NCBI GenBank assembly: GCA_903925075.1
Contig: CAIYDQ010000253.1
Location: 1 to 38,024, forward strand
DNA length: 38,024 nt
Reading direction: 5' to 3'
DNA from: an uncultured Geobacter sp.
GTDB lineage: Bacteria > Desulfobacterota > Desulfuromonadia > Geobacterales > Geobacteraceae
In this document: one piece after another, positions 1 through 8,103 of the stretch
Position numbering within the stretch: the stretch's first letter is position 1
How the letters are laid out: the number at the start of each line of letters is the position of its first letter
Notes under the pieces: model-generated
Told to the model about the DNA's origin: nothing
The model's database searches: none
The model's input: the letters and a program-made list of their open reading frames with translations, nothing else
Translations under genes and position numbers: made by a program

Positions 1-2
1 AC

Positions 3-122
3 ACCATGCAGGGGCATTTGGACGAGACGGCGCTCTTGATAAAGGCGACCAAGGACGGCAAGCTCGACACCATCGGCAGGGCGTCCGCCTTCGCCGGCGG
101 CTGGGTAGAGTAGGTAGGCGGG
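3..122 (+). pseudogene. Upstream part of the poly-HAMP receptor gene, separated by an in-frame amber codon
   Basis: Reading in the same frame as the receptor that starts at 123, these bases encode the end of another HAMP-repeat unit ([20 protein letters not shown], then LDTIGRASAFAGGWVE, a stop, then VGGV). It aligns without gaps to the following repeat, where the residue at the stop position is Leu (ctg at 384-386, exactly 273 bp later). TAG lies at 111-113. The gene therefore once continued upstream past the window edge. Either the array really is broken here or the stop is a sequence error; two base changes separate TAG from the ctg in the next copies, and neighbouring codons also diverge, which favours real decay. 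There is no frameshift. Confidence 0.6.
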
Positions 123-1214
123 GTGAACGAACTGATCGACGCCTTCGTGGGTCCGATCAACGTCACCGCAGAATACGTGGACCGCATCTCAAAGGGGGAC
201 ATCCCGCCGAAGATCACCGACACCTACAACGGCGACTTCAACGAGATCAAGCTGAACCTGAACAACTGCATCGACACCATGCAAGGCTTGCTCGACGAGA
301 CCGCCAGGCTCATCAAGGCGACCAAGGACGGCAAGCTCGACACCCGCGGCAACGCGGCGGGTTTCGCCGGCGGCTGGGGAGTGCTGGTCGGCGGAGTGAA
401 CGAGCTGATCGACGCCTTCGTCGGCCCGATCAACGTCACCGCCGAATACGTGGACCGCATCTCCAAAGGGGACATCCCGCCCAAGATCACCGACGCCTAC
501 AACGGCGACTTCAACGAGATCAAACTGAACCTCAACAACTGCATCGACGTCATGACGAGCCTGCTCGAGCAAACCAACATCCTGATCCGGGGCGCGGCCG
601 ACGGCGACTTGGACAAGCGCGCCAACGCCGATCTCTTCGTCGGCGGCTGGAAACAGCTGGTGTCGGGGGTTAACGACACGGTCGGCAACATCGTCGATCC
701 GCTCAGGGTGACGGCCGACTACGTGGACAAGGTGGCCAAGGGGATCATCCCGCCCGCCATCGCCACTCAGTACAAGGGCGAGTACAACGTCATCAAGGGC
801 AACCTGAACGCCATGGTCAAGATGATGAACGAGCTTTTGGAGCAGACCGGCATCCTGATCAAGGGCGCGGCCGACGGCGACTTGGACAAACGCGCCAACG
901 CCGAGCTGTTCGTGGGGGGGTGGAACAAGCTGGTGGTGGGCGTGAACGACACGGTCGGCAACATCGTCAACCCGCTGATGGTGACGGCCGACTATGTCGA
1001 GCGCATCTCCAAGGGGGACATGCCGCCGCTCATCACCGCCGAATACCGGGGGCAGTACAACCTGATCAAAAACAACCTGAACGTGCTCGTGGAGGCGACC
1101 AACAGGATCACCGAGGCGGCCAAGGAAGTGGCCGGCGGCAACCTGATGGTGAACCTGAAAGAGCGCTCGGCGCAGGACGAGCTGATGCACGCCCTGTCCG
1201 CCATGGTCGGCAAA
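123..1214 (+). repeat. Four tandem 273-bp in-gene repeats encoding HAMP units
   Basis: Repeat boundaries fall at 123, 396, 669 and 942, an exact 273-bp (91-codon) period; a fifth, decayed unit precedes 123. Units 1 and 2 differ by a single residue over their first 50 codons and are nearly identical in DNA. Units 3 and 4 are more diverged. The array is a substrate for unequal recombination and for assembly collapse. Confidence 0.85.
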
Positions 1215-2126
1215 CTGGTGGAAATAGTGGCGGACGTGAAGAACGCCGCCGACAACGTGGCCAGCGGCAGCCTCGAGCTGTCGTCCAACGCCCAGTCCAT
1301 GTCGGAAGGGGCCTCGGAGCAGGCAGCCGCGGCCGAGGAGGCATCGGCCTCCATGGAGCAGATGTCGGCCAACATCAAGCAGAACGCGGACAACGCCCAG
1401 CAGACCGAGAAGATCGCGGTCAAGTCCTCCGAGGACGCCCAGGAGGGGGGCAAAGCGGTGGCGGAGACGGTCCAGGCCATGAAGACCATCGCCGGCAAGA
1501 TCTCGATCATCGAGGAAATCGCCCGCCAGACCAACATGCTGGCGCTGAACGCGGCCATCGAGGCGGCGCGCGCCGGCGAGCACGGCAAGGGATTCGCCGT
1601 GGTGGCGAGCGAGGTGAGAAAGCTGGCCGAGCGCAGCCAGCTTGCCGCCGGCGAGATTTCCAAGCTCTCCGTCTCCAGCGTGGAGGTGGCCGAGAAGGCC
1701 GGAGCCATGCTCTCCAACATCCTGCCCGACATCCGCAAGACGGCCGATCTGGTCCAGGAAATCAACGCCTCGAGCAAGGAGCAAGATACCGGTGCGCAAC
1801 AGATCAACAAGGCTATTCAGCAACTGGACAAGGTCATCCAACAAAATGCCTCGGCCAGCGAGGAAATGGCTGCCACAGCCGAGGAGCTATCGTCTCAGTC
1901 GGCCCAGCTGCAGTCCACCATCGCCTTCTTCCGGATGGACGACCATTCGGCAAATCGTCAGCAGCGGCAGGTGGTTGCCAAGGCTCAGCCGGTAAAAAGC
2001 GCCGCCAAGGTCGACCCGAGGGCTATCAAGCAAGTGAAGTCGAACGGCAACGGGAAATCGGCCATGGGCCACAGCCTCGATCTCAACGATCGCGGGGCGA
2101 GCGATTCGGATTTCGAAAAGTTCTAG
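123..2126 (+). CDS. Methyl-accepting chemotaxis protein with poly-HAMP array (N-terminally open)
   Basis: Cytoplasmic signalling part of a chemoreceptor that would drive CheA through CheW. Residues 1-364 are four 91-residue repeats (GTG/GTT boundaries at 123, 396, 669 and 942), each combining a HAMP-like half ([16 protein letters not shown]) with a divergent HAMP half ([12 protein letters not shown]). Residues about 370-620 form the helical signalling hairpin, with the conserved tip [20 protein letters not shown] and methylation-type helices rich in Glu, Gln and Ala. No transmembrane segment or ligand domain is visible in this part. There is no CheR-docking pentapeptide at the C-terminus (ends DSDFEKF). 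The GTG start at 123 is only the first start after the amber codon; its Shine-Dalgarno is poor, so it may not be a true start. First gene of the che run, 85 bp before cheW. Confidence 0.85.
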   Translation: MNELIDAFVGPINVTAEYVDRISKGDIPPKITDTYNGDFNEIKLNLNNCIDTMQGLLDETARLIKATKDGKLDTRGNAAGFAGGWGVLVGGVNELIDAFVGPINVTAEYVDRISKGDIPPKITDAYNGDFNEIKLNLNNCIDVMTSLLEQTNILIRGAADGDLDKRANADLFVGGWKQLVSGVNDTVGNIVDPLRVTADYVDKVAKGIIPPAIATQYKGEYNVIKGNLNAMVKMMNELLEQTGILIKGAADGDLDKRANAELFVGGWNKLVVGVNDTVGNIVNPLMVTADYVERISKGDMPPLITAEYRGQYNLIKNNLNVLVEATNRITEAAKEVAGGNLMVNLKERSAQDELMHALSAMVGKLVEIVADVKNAADNVASGSLELSSNAQSMSEGASEQAAAAEEASASMEQMSANIKQNADNAQQTEKIAVKSSEDAQEGGKAVAETVQAMKTIAGKISIIEEIARQTNMLALNAAIEAARAGEHGKGFAVVASEVRKLAERSQLAAGEISKLSVSSVEVAEKAGAMLSNILPDIRKTADLVQEINASSKEQDTGAQQINKAIQQLDKVIQQNASASEEMAATAEELSSQSAQLQSTIAFFRMDDHSANRQQRQVVAKAQPVKSAAKVDPRAIKQVKSNGNGKSAMGHSLDLNDRGASDSDFEKF

Positions 2127-2211
2127 CAACAGGGCGTAGAGTTAACTCGACGGCGGTAACTCTTCGGGGGGGCCGGGAACGGTCGCGAGACCCCATCAAT
2201 CGGAGGAGCAG

Positions 2212-2724
2212 ATGAGCGAAACAGCTACGGCGATAGCGACGGCGGCAAGCGGAGTCCAGCAGTTTTTAACGTTCCGGCTCGGCGAGGAGATCTTCGCCGT
2301 GGAGGTGGCCAAGGTACGGGAGATCCTGGACGTCAGCACCATCACCAAGGTGCCGCAGACCCCCGACTTCATGCGCGGGGTAATCAACCTGCGCGGCGGC
2401 GTGGTGCCCGTGATCGATCTGAGGCTGAAGCTGGGGCTGACCCGCACGGAGAGCACGGTGAACACCTGCATCATCGTGCAGGAGATCCTCATCGGCGACG
2501 AGACCGTCGTCCTTGGCACCCTGGCCGATTCGGTGCAGGAGGTGCTCGATCTGGAGGGTTTGCAGATCGAGGCCGCGCCGCGCATCGGCACCAAACTGAA
2601 CACCGACTTCTTGAAAGGGATGGCGAAGCACAACGACGGCTTTCTGATGGTGCTCGACATCGACCGGATCTTTGCCGCCGGCGATTTCCAGTCGGAGCCG
2701 GAACTGCAGGGCGACGCGGCCTGA
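2212..2724 (+). CDS. cheW: CheW-type chemotaxis adaptor
   Basis: Couples the receptor to CheA in the cytoplasm. The 170-residue protein is one CheW domain: QFLTFRLGEEIFAVEVAKVR opens the SH3-like fold, followed by the conserved MRGVINLRGGVVPVIDLR strand-turn and a C-terminal FLKGMAKHNDGFLMVLDIDR segment. An N-terminal Ala/Thr-rich stretch of about 14 residues precedes the fold. A strong ribosome-binding site (ggaggag, about 2202-2208) sits just before the ATG. It lies between the MCP and the STAS gene, in the same direction, so it most likely serves the receptor encoded immediately upstream. Length is normal for the family. Confidence 0.95.
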   Translation: MSETATAIATAASGVQQFLTFRLGEEIFAVEVAKVREILDVSTITKVPQTPDFMRGVINLRGGVVPVIDLRLKLGLTRTESTVNTCIIVQEILIGDETVVLGTLADSVQEVLDLEGLQIEAAPRIGTKLNTDFLKGMAKHNDGFLMVLDIDRIFAAGDFQSEPELQGDAA

Positions 2725-2753
2725 AACGGCGGCTGAGCGAGGAGGGGAAGGGA

Positions 2754-3131
2754 ATGGACCAGGACCAGGTACTGGTACGGATCAACGAGCGGGAAGCTAG
2801 CACCGACATCGCCCTCAGCGGCCCTTTGACCGTTGACAGGATCGAGGAAGTCAGAGTCGGATTGTTACGGGCCTTCGCCCTCGGCAAAAGCGTGCGCATC
2901 TCCCTGGCCGCGGTGACCGACGTCGATCTCACCGGACTGCAGCTTTTGTGCAGTGCCCACCGGACTTCGATAGCCCGCGAACTCGATCTGCGCGTCACCA
3001 GCGACGGCTGCCCGGCTCTCTCCTCGGTGGCCGGCGTGGCCGGCATGCTGCGCCACATCGGCTGCCCGCAGGACGGTTGCGGGACCTGCGTCTGGAAGGG
3101 CGACTCCGCCCTCGGCAGGGAAGCTGCATGA
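2754..3131 (+). CDS. STAS-domain (anti-anti-sigma-like) protein with Cys-containing tail
   Basis: A 125-residue single STAS domain of the SpoIIAA/MlaB type. Strand DIALSGPLTVDRIEEVRVGL is followed by VRISLAAVTDVDLTGLQLLC, where Thr in DLTG occupies the position of the phosphorylatable Ser/Thr of SpoIIAA. The C-terminal tail has three closely spaced cysteines (GCPQDGCGTCVW), which I recall in other STAS proteins of chemosensory clusters; its role is unknown. The stop codon overlaps the cheA start (ATGA at 3128-3131), so translation is coupled to CheA. It may modulate CheA or act as a small scaffold or phospho-acceptor; that role is inferred only from position. Confidence 0.85.
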   Translation: MDQDQVLVRINEREASTDIALSGPLTVDRIEEVRVGLLRAFALGKSVRISLAAVTDVDLTGLQLLCSAHRTSIARELDLRVTSDGCPALSSVAGVAGMLRHIGCPQDGCGTCVWKGDSALGREAA

Positions 3132-5293
3132 AAGACGATTTCGCTCAGGCGTTCAAGGAGGAGGCTCGCGAGCAGTTGGCGGATCTGGAGAATTCGCTGC
3201 TCGCCCTGGAAGAGAGCCCCGAAGACCTGGGTCTCGTCGGCCGGATCTTCCGGACCATGCACACCATCAAGGGGTCGGGGGCCATGTTCGGCTACGACGA
3301 TATCGCCTCCTTCACCCACAACGTCGAGACCGTTTACGACCTGGTGCGCGGCGGAGAACTGGCGGTGACTAGGGAGCTGGTCGACCTGAGCCTGGCCGCC
3401 CGCGACCGGATACTGGCGATGCTGGAGGCCTCGGAGACCGGGGGGGCGGTCGACGCCGGGCTGAACGAGCAGGTGATCGACGGCTTGAAAAAGCTGATGC
3501 CGGACGGCTGCCGTGGCGAGCAGAGGCCCGCGGCCGGCGACGACCGGCAGGCCGGCGGGCGTGCCGAGGCCGGCGGGCGGGATAAAGGCGGAAGTGCTCT
3601 CGCCACCTACCGGATTCGCTTTCGACCGGAACCCGCCATGTTATGCCGCGGCAGCAACCCCTTGAGCCTGCTGCGCGAACTGCAGGAGCTTGGCAACTGC
3701 ACCACGGTGGCGCAGACCGGCGCAATCAAGACCCTGGAGGAGCTGGAGCCGGAGCTGTGCCATTTTTTCTGGGACCTGATCCTGACCACCGACAAGGGGG
3801 AGGACGCCATCCGCGACGTCTTCATCTTCGAGGACGACTGCCAGCTGTCGCTCGCCGTGATCGACGACGGCTCCGGACAGGACGAGGGGGGGGGCTACAA
3901 GAAACTGGGAGAGATCCTGGTGGAACGGGGCGATCTTACCGCCGAGCAGGTGGCGGAGCTGCTCGGCGCGCGCAAACAATTCGGGGTGTTGGCGGTGGAG
4001 GCGGGAATTCTCGGCCCCGAGAGCCTGGCTCCCGCTCTTTTGGAGCAGCAGCACGTAAGCGGCGCGCGCCGGCAGCGTCAGGAACAGGGGCAGGAATCCG
4101 CCTCCAGCATCAGGGTCCCGGCGGAAAAGCTCGACGTGCTGGTGAACCTGGTGGGCGAGCTGGTGACCGTGCAGGCCCGCCTGACCCTGGTGGCCCAGGA
4201 ATTCAAGATGCACGCGGAGCTGGTGAACGTGGCGGAGGAGGTGGAGCGACTGATCGGCGAGCTGCGCGACAACGCCCTGGACATCAGGATGCTCCCCATC
4301 GGCGCCACCTTCAGCAAGTTCAAGCGGCTGGTGCGGGACCTCTCCGCAGAGCTGGGCAAGGAGATCGAGCTCACCACCCACGGCGCCGAGACCGAGCTGG
4401 ACAAGACGGTGATCGAGAAGCTCAACGACCCGCTGGTGCACATCATCCGCAACTGCATCGACCACGGCATCGAGACCCCGCAAGAGCGGCTGGCCGGCGG
4501 CAAGCCCAGGGGGGGGACGGTGCACCTCTCCGCCGTCCACTCCGGCGACAGCGTGCTCCTCACCATCAAGGACGACGGCGCCGGCCTGAACCGCGAAGCC
4601 ATCAGGGCCAAGGCGATCGAGCGTAAACTGATCGCCCAGCACGCGGAGCTGTCGGACAAGGAGATCTGGGGGATGATCTTCGCCCCCGGCTTCTCCACCG
4701 CGGCCAAGGTGAGCTCCGTCTCCGGGCGCGGCGTCGGCATGGACGTGGTCAAGCAGGCGATCGACGGCCTGAGGGGGACGATCGAGGTGGAGAGCGCGCC
4801 CGGCCGAGGGACCGCCATCACCTTGAGGATCCCGCTGACCCTGGCGATCATCGAAAGCCTGCTGGTGCAGATCGGAGCGGATCGTTTCGTGCTGCCGCTC
4901 TCCCTGGTGGAGGAATGCATCCTGTTGAGCCGCGAGCAGATCGACCGGCAGCACGGCAGGGACCTTTTGCAGGTGCGGGAGACGATCGTCCCCTACCTGC
5001 CGCTCAGGAGGATCTTCAAGATGGCCGGCTCCCCCCCCGAGCTGCAGCAGGTGGTGATCTGCCGGATCCAGGAAAAACGGATCGGTTTCCTGGTGGACTG
5101 GGTGATCGGCGGGCATCAGACGGTGATCAAGTCGCTGGGACCCATGTACCAGCGGGTGGAGGGGGTCTCCGGGGCGACCATCCTGGGCGACGGCTCGGTG
5201 GCGCTGATCCTCGACATCCAGGCCATACTGCGGGGGGCGGAGCTGGAGACGGACCACTCTTTAGGCATCCTTTCAAAGGACGACATGGCATGA
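3128..5293 (+). CDS. cheA: Chemotaxis histidine kinase CheA with extra MshEN-like insert
   Basis: Autophosphorylating kinase of the receptor complex, 721 residues. HPt (P1) is at about 1-105 with phospho-His45 (MHTIKGSG). A P2-like alpha/beta domain lies at about 160-246. An extra helical segment at 259-307 has two LG-x6-G-x6-L/V-x3-L modules resembling the type II secretion ATPase/MshE N-domain. P3 dimerisation is at about 326-385 (IRVPAEKLDVLVNLVGELV). The P4 ATPase is at about 430-570 with the N box HIIRNCIDHGIE, G1 DDGAGL and G2 SGRGVGMDVVK. P5 (CheW-like) is at 570-705. The ATG at 3128 overlaps the STAS stop, and the TGA overlaps the next start, so the genes are translationally coupled. 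All catalytic boxes look intact. Confidence 0.95.
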   Translation: MKDDFAQAFKEEAREQLADLENSLLALEESPEDLGLVGRIFRTMHTIKGSGAMFGYDDIASFTHNVETVYDLVRGGELAVTRELVDLSLAARDRILAMLEASETGGAVDAGLNEQVIDGLKKLMPDGCRGEQRPAAGDDRQAGGRAEAGGRDKGGSALATYRIRFRPEPAMLCRGSNPLSLLRELQELGNCTTVAQTGAIKTLEELEPELCHFFWDLILTTDKGEDAIRDVFIFEDDCQLSLAVIDDGSGQDEGGGYKKLGEILVERGDLTAEQVAELLGARKQFGVLAVEAGILGPESLAPALLEQQHVSGARRQRQEQGQESASSIRVPAEKLDVLVNLVGELVTVQARLTLVAQEFKMHAELVNVAEEVERLIGELRDNALDIRMLPIGATFSKFKRLVRDLSAELGKEIELTTHGAETELDKTVIEKLNDPLVHIIRNCIDHGIETPQERLAGGKPRGGTVHLSAVHSGDSVLLTIKDDGAGLNREAIRAKAIERKLIAQHAELSDKEIWGMIFAPGFSTAAKVSSVSGRGVGMDVVKQAIDGLRGTIEVESAPGRGTAITLRIPLTLAIIESLLVQIGADRFVLPLSLVEECILLSREQIDRQHGRDLLQVRETIVPYLPLRRIFKMAGSPPELQQVVICRIQEKRIGFLVDWVIGGHQTVIKSLGPMYQRVEGVSGATILGDGSVALILDIQAILRGAELETDHSLGILSKDDMA

Positions 5294-8040
5294 ACAACGA
5301 ACCGACCGCCGTTTTGCTGATCGAGGATGACCCGGATCACGCGGAACTGATCAGGCGCTCCTTCGACGGCAACCGCAACGACATGAGGCTGGCCATCGCC
5401 GGCTCGCTGGCTCAGGCCCGCGCCTCGCTGGCGCTGGGCTCCCACTCGGTCATCGTCTGCGACTACCAGCTCCCCGACGGCACTGCGCTGGAGATGCTGC
5501 GGCACTGCACCGGCGCCGGCGACGCAGCACCTCCCTTCGTGCTCCTGACCAGTCACGGCGACGAGACCATCGCCGTCGAGGCGATGAAAGCCGGAGCGGC
5601 CGACTACATCGTCAAATCGGAGCGCTCGCTCGCCTCGCTGCCGGAGGTGTGCCGCGCCCTGATCGGCGGTTACCGGCATCGACTGGAAAAAGAGCGCCTG
5701 GAGAGGCAACTGATCCGACAATTGCAAGCCAACGAATCCGAACTGCTCGAGTCCCGGCGGCAGCTGCAAAAAAGCGAACAGTTGCTGAACAGGGCGCAAG
5801 AGATGGCCAAGGTGGGGTGTTGGGAGCTGGACGCGGCCGCCAACCGCCTCTACTGGTCCGACGAGGTCTACCGCATCTTCGGCCTGCAACCGCAACTGTC
5901 GGCGGCGAGCTATCGGGCTTTCCTGGAGGCGGTGCATCCGGACGACCGCGCCCTGGTGTCGGACGCTTTCTTTTCCTCCCTGGCCGACGGAGCCGACGCT
6001 TGCGAGTTGGAATATCGCGCGGTGCAAAAGGGGAGCGGGGAAACGCGCTTCATTCACGGCAAATGGGACCATATCAGGGATGCCTGCGGCAAGCTGGAGC
6101 GCACGGTCGGCATCATCCACGACATCACCGAGCGCAAGCTCATGGAGATGAACGTCGCCGAAAGCGAGCGTAAATACCGCACCTTGGCCGATTCGGGGCA
6201 GGCGCTGATCTGGACGACCAACGCCGAGATGCAGTGCGACTATTTCAACGAGCCCTGGCTGCGCTTCACCGGGCGCTCTCTGGCGCAGGAGCTGGGTAAC
6301 GGCTGGAGCGAAGGGGTGCATCCGGAGGACCTGGAGCGCTGCCTGCAATGCTTCGTCTCTTCCTTTAAGCGGCGTCAAAAATTCAGCATGGAGTACCGCC
6401 TCCGGCATGTCAGCGGCGAGTATCGCTGGCTGCAGGACGACGGCACCCCGCGCTTCGACGCCAAGGGGAACTTCCTGGGCTACATAGGCCATTGCTTCGA
6501 CGTCACCGACCGCAAACGGGTGGAGGAGCGGATACAGCAGAGCGAGGCGAAGTTTTCCAAGGCCTTCGACAACGCCCCCATCATGATCAGCCTCAGCAAC
6601 CTGGAGGACGGCGCCTATCTGGACGTGAACCGGAAGTTCTGCGAGCTGACCGGCTTCAGCAGCGCAGAGGCCATTGGCAGGACCGCTCTGGAGCTGAGAA
6701 TCATCGCCCCTGAGGACCAGCGGCGGGTGCTGGCCGAGTTGCAGCGCACGGGGCAGGTCTCCGGCATCGAGCTGACCGCTCACGCCAGGAACGGCAAGGC
6801 CATCCAGCTTTTGTACCATGGGGAGATCATCGTCGTCGACGGCCTGAGGAGGCTGCTTTCCATCTCGGTCGACGTCTCCGGACACCGCCATCTGGAGGAT
6901 CAACTGCGCCAGTCGCAGAAGATGGAGGCGATCGGACAACTGGCCGGCGGCGTCGCCCACGATTTCAACAACATCCTGACGGTGATCATGGGCTACGGAA
7001 ACATCCTCTCCATGGACGACTCGCTCGACGCGGGGGGGAAGGAGGCGGTGGATCAGATCGTCCGTTCCTCGGAGCGGGCCGCGGAACTGACCCACGGCCT
7101 TTTGGCCTTCAGCCGCAAGCAGGTCATGGCCAAGAAGATCTGCAACTTGAACGACATCGTGCGCCGGGTGCGCAATTTTCTGGTCCGGACCATCGGCGAG
7201 AACATCCAGTTCGACGTGCTCTGCGACGAGGGCCATCTGGACGTCTGCGTGGACAGCGGCCAGATCGAGCAGGTGCTGATCAACCTGGCCACCAACGCCC
7301 GGGACGCCATGCCGGGCGGCGGCACGCTCGCCATCAAGACCGATCTGCAGGAGTTGGACGCATCCTTTGTCAGCAGCCACGGCTTCGGCGCCGACGCCCG
7401 CTACGCGGTGATCACCATGTCCGACAGCGGCTGCGGCATGGACAAGGAGACCCAGAGCCGGGTGTTCGAGCCCTTCTTCACCACCAAGGCGGTCGGCAAA
7501 GGGACTGGCCTGGGGATGGCCATCGTCTACGGCATCGTGCAGCAGCACAAGGGGTTCATCTACGTCTACAGCGAGCCGGGGGTGGGGACCACCTTCCGCA
7601 TCTTTTTGCCGATTGCCGAAACGCCGCAGGGGACTGCGCCGCCATCGGCCCTGCCCGATCAGCCCAAGGGGGGCGTCGAGACCATCCTGGTGGCCGAGGA
7701 CGAAGAGAGCGTGCGCAAACTGGTGGAGACCGTTCTCAAGAGGTACGGCTACCGGGTGATCCTTGCCGAGGACGGCCAGGAGTGCCTGGACAAGTTCCGG
7801 GCGCACGCGGGGGAAATCGACCTGGTGCTGATGGATATGATCATGCCCCGGAAAAACGGTATCGAGGCCTACGCAGAGATCCGGCTGCTGCAACCCGGGG
7901 TCAAGGTGCTGTATTCCAGCGGCTATGCCGCCGACTTCATACAGAAAAGCGGCGTGCAGCAAGACCAGATCGAGATGATCATGAAGCCGGTCAAGCCGAT
8001 GGAGCTGTTGAGGAAGGTGCGGGAAATCCTGGACAGGTAA
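5290..8040 (+). CDS. Hybrid histidine kinase, REC-PAS-PAS-PAS-HisKA-HATPase-REC
   Basis: A soluble 916-residue phosphorelay protein. N-terminal receiver at about 7-125 with acceptor Asp58 (VCDYQLPDG). A coiled linker at about 130-165 is followed by three PAS folds at about 170-283, 293-410 and 418-533. HisKA has phospho-His557 in GGVAHDFNNIL. The HATPase has N box LINLATNARDAMP, G1 SDSGCGMD and G2 GKGTGLGMAIVYGIV. C-terminal receiver at about 797-916 with Asp849 (LVLMDMIMP) and Lys899. No transmembrane segment is visible, so input is probably cytoplasmic, through PAS ligands and through phosphorylation of the N-terminal receiver, possibly by the adjacent CheA. Start overlaps the cheA stop (ATGA). 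Confidence 0.93.
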   Translation: MNNEPTAVLLIEDDPDHAELIRRSFDGNRNDMRLAIAGSLAQARASLALGSHSVIVCDYQLPDGTALEMLRHCTGAGDAAPPFVLLTSHGDETIAVEAMKAGAADYIVKSERSLASLPEVCRALIGGYRHRLEKERLERQLIRQLQANESELLESRRQLQKSEQLLNRAQEMAKVGCWELDAAANRLYWSDEVYRIFGLQPQLSAASYRAFLEAVHPDDRALVSDAFFSSLADGADACELEYRAVQKGSGETRFIHGKWDHIRDACGKLERTVGIIHDITERKLMEMNVAESERKYRTLADSGQALIWTTNAEMQCDYFNEPWLRFTGRSLAQELGNGWSEGVHPEDLERCLQCFVSSFKRRQKFSMEYRLRHVSGEYRWLQDDGTPRFDAKGNFLGYIGHCFDVTDRKRVEERIQQSEAKFSKAFDNAPIMISLSNLEDGAYLDVNRKFCELTGFSSAEAIGRTALELRIIAPEDQRRVLAELQRTGQVSGIELTAHARNGKAIQLLYHGEIIVVDGLRRLLSISVDVSGHRHLEDQLRQSQKMEAIGQLAGGVAHDFNNILTVIMGYGNILSMDDSLDAGGKEAVDQIVRSSERAAELTHGLLAFSRKQVMAKKICNLNDIVRRVRNFLVRTIGENIQFDVLCDEGHLDVCVDSGQIEQVLINLATNARDAMPGGGTLAIKTDLQELDASFVSSHGFGADARYAVITMSDSGCGMDKETQSRVFEPFFTTKAVGKGTGLGMAIVYGIVQQHKGFIYVYSEPGVGTTFRIFLPIAETPQGTAPPSALPDQPKGGVETILVAEDEESVRKLVETVLKRYGYRVILAEDGQECLDKFRAHAGEIDLVLMDMIMPRKNGIEAYAEIRLLQPGVKVLYSSGYAADFIQKSGVQQDQIEMIMKPVKPMELLRKVREILDR

Positions 8041-8090
8041 GGTGCGGGAAGTCCTGGACGGGCAAGGGACGGGAAGTCCCGGACGGGCAC
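8016..8090 (+). repeat. Three tandem 25-bp repeats spanning a stop codon
   Basis: Copies at 8016-8040, 8041-8065 and 8066-8090 share a core of the form g-g-x-x-cgggaa-rtcc-ggac-ggcaa. The first copy is the last eight codons and stop of the hybrid kinase gene; the other two fill the gap before the next start at 8104. The 25-bp unit is not a multiple of three, so extension lengthens only the intergenic spacer. Confidence 0.85.
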
Positions 8091-8103
8091 GAGGCGGGGG
8101 AGC

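Noticed and set aside
189-1844. 551-codon open frame on the minus strand over the receptor gene
   Set aside because: It mirrors the strongly GC3-biased receptor frame, has no start signals and a composition (His, Asp, Val, Leu, Gly rich) typical of antisense shadows.
2139-2162. gagtta/taactc inverted repeat between the receptor and cheW
   Set aside because: A six-base stem with a 12-nt spacer and no T tract is too weak to call a terminator or operator.
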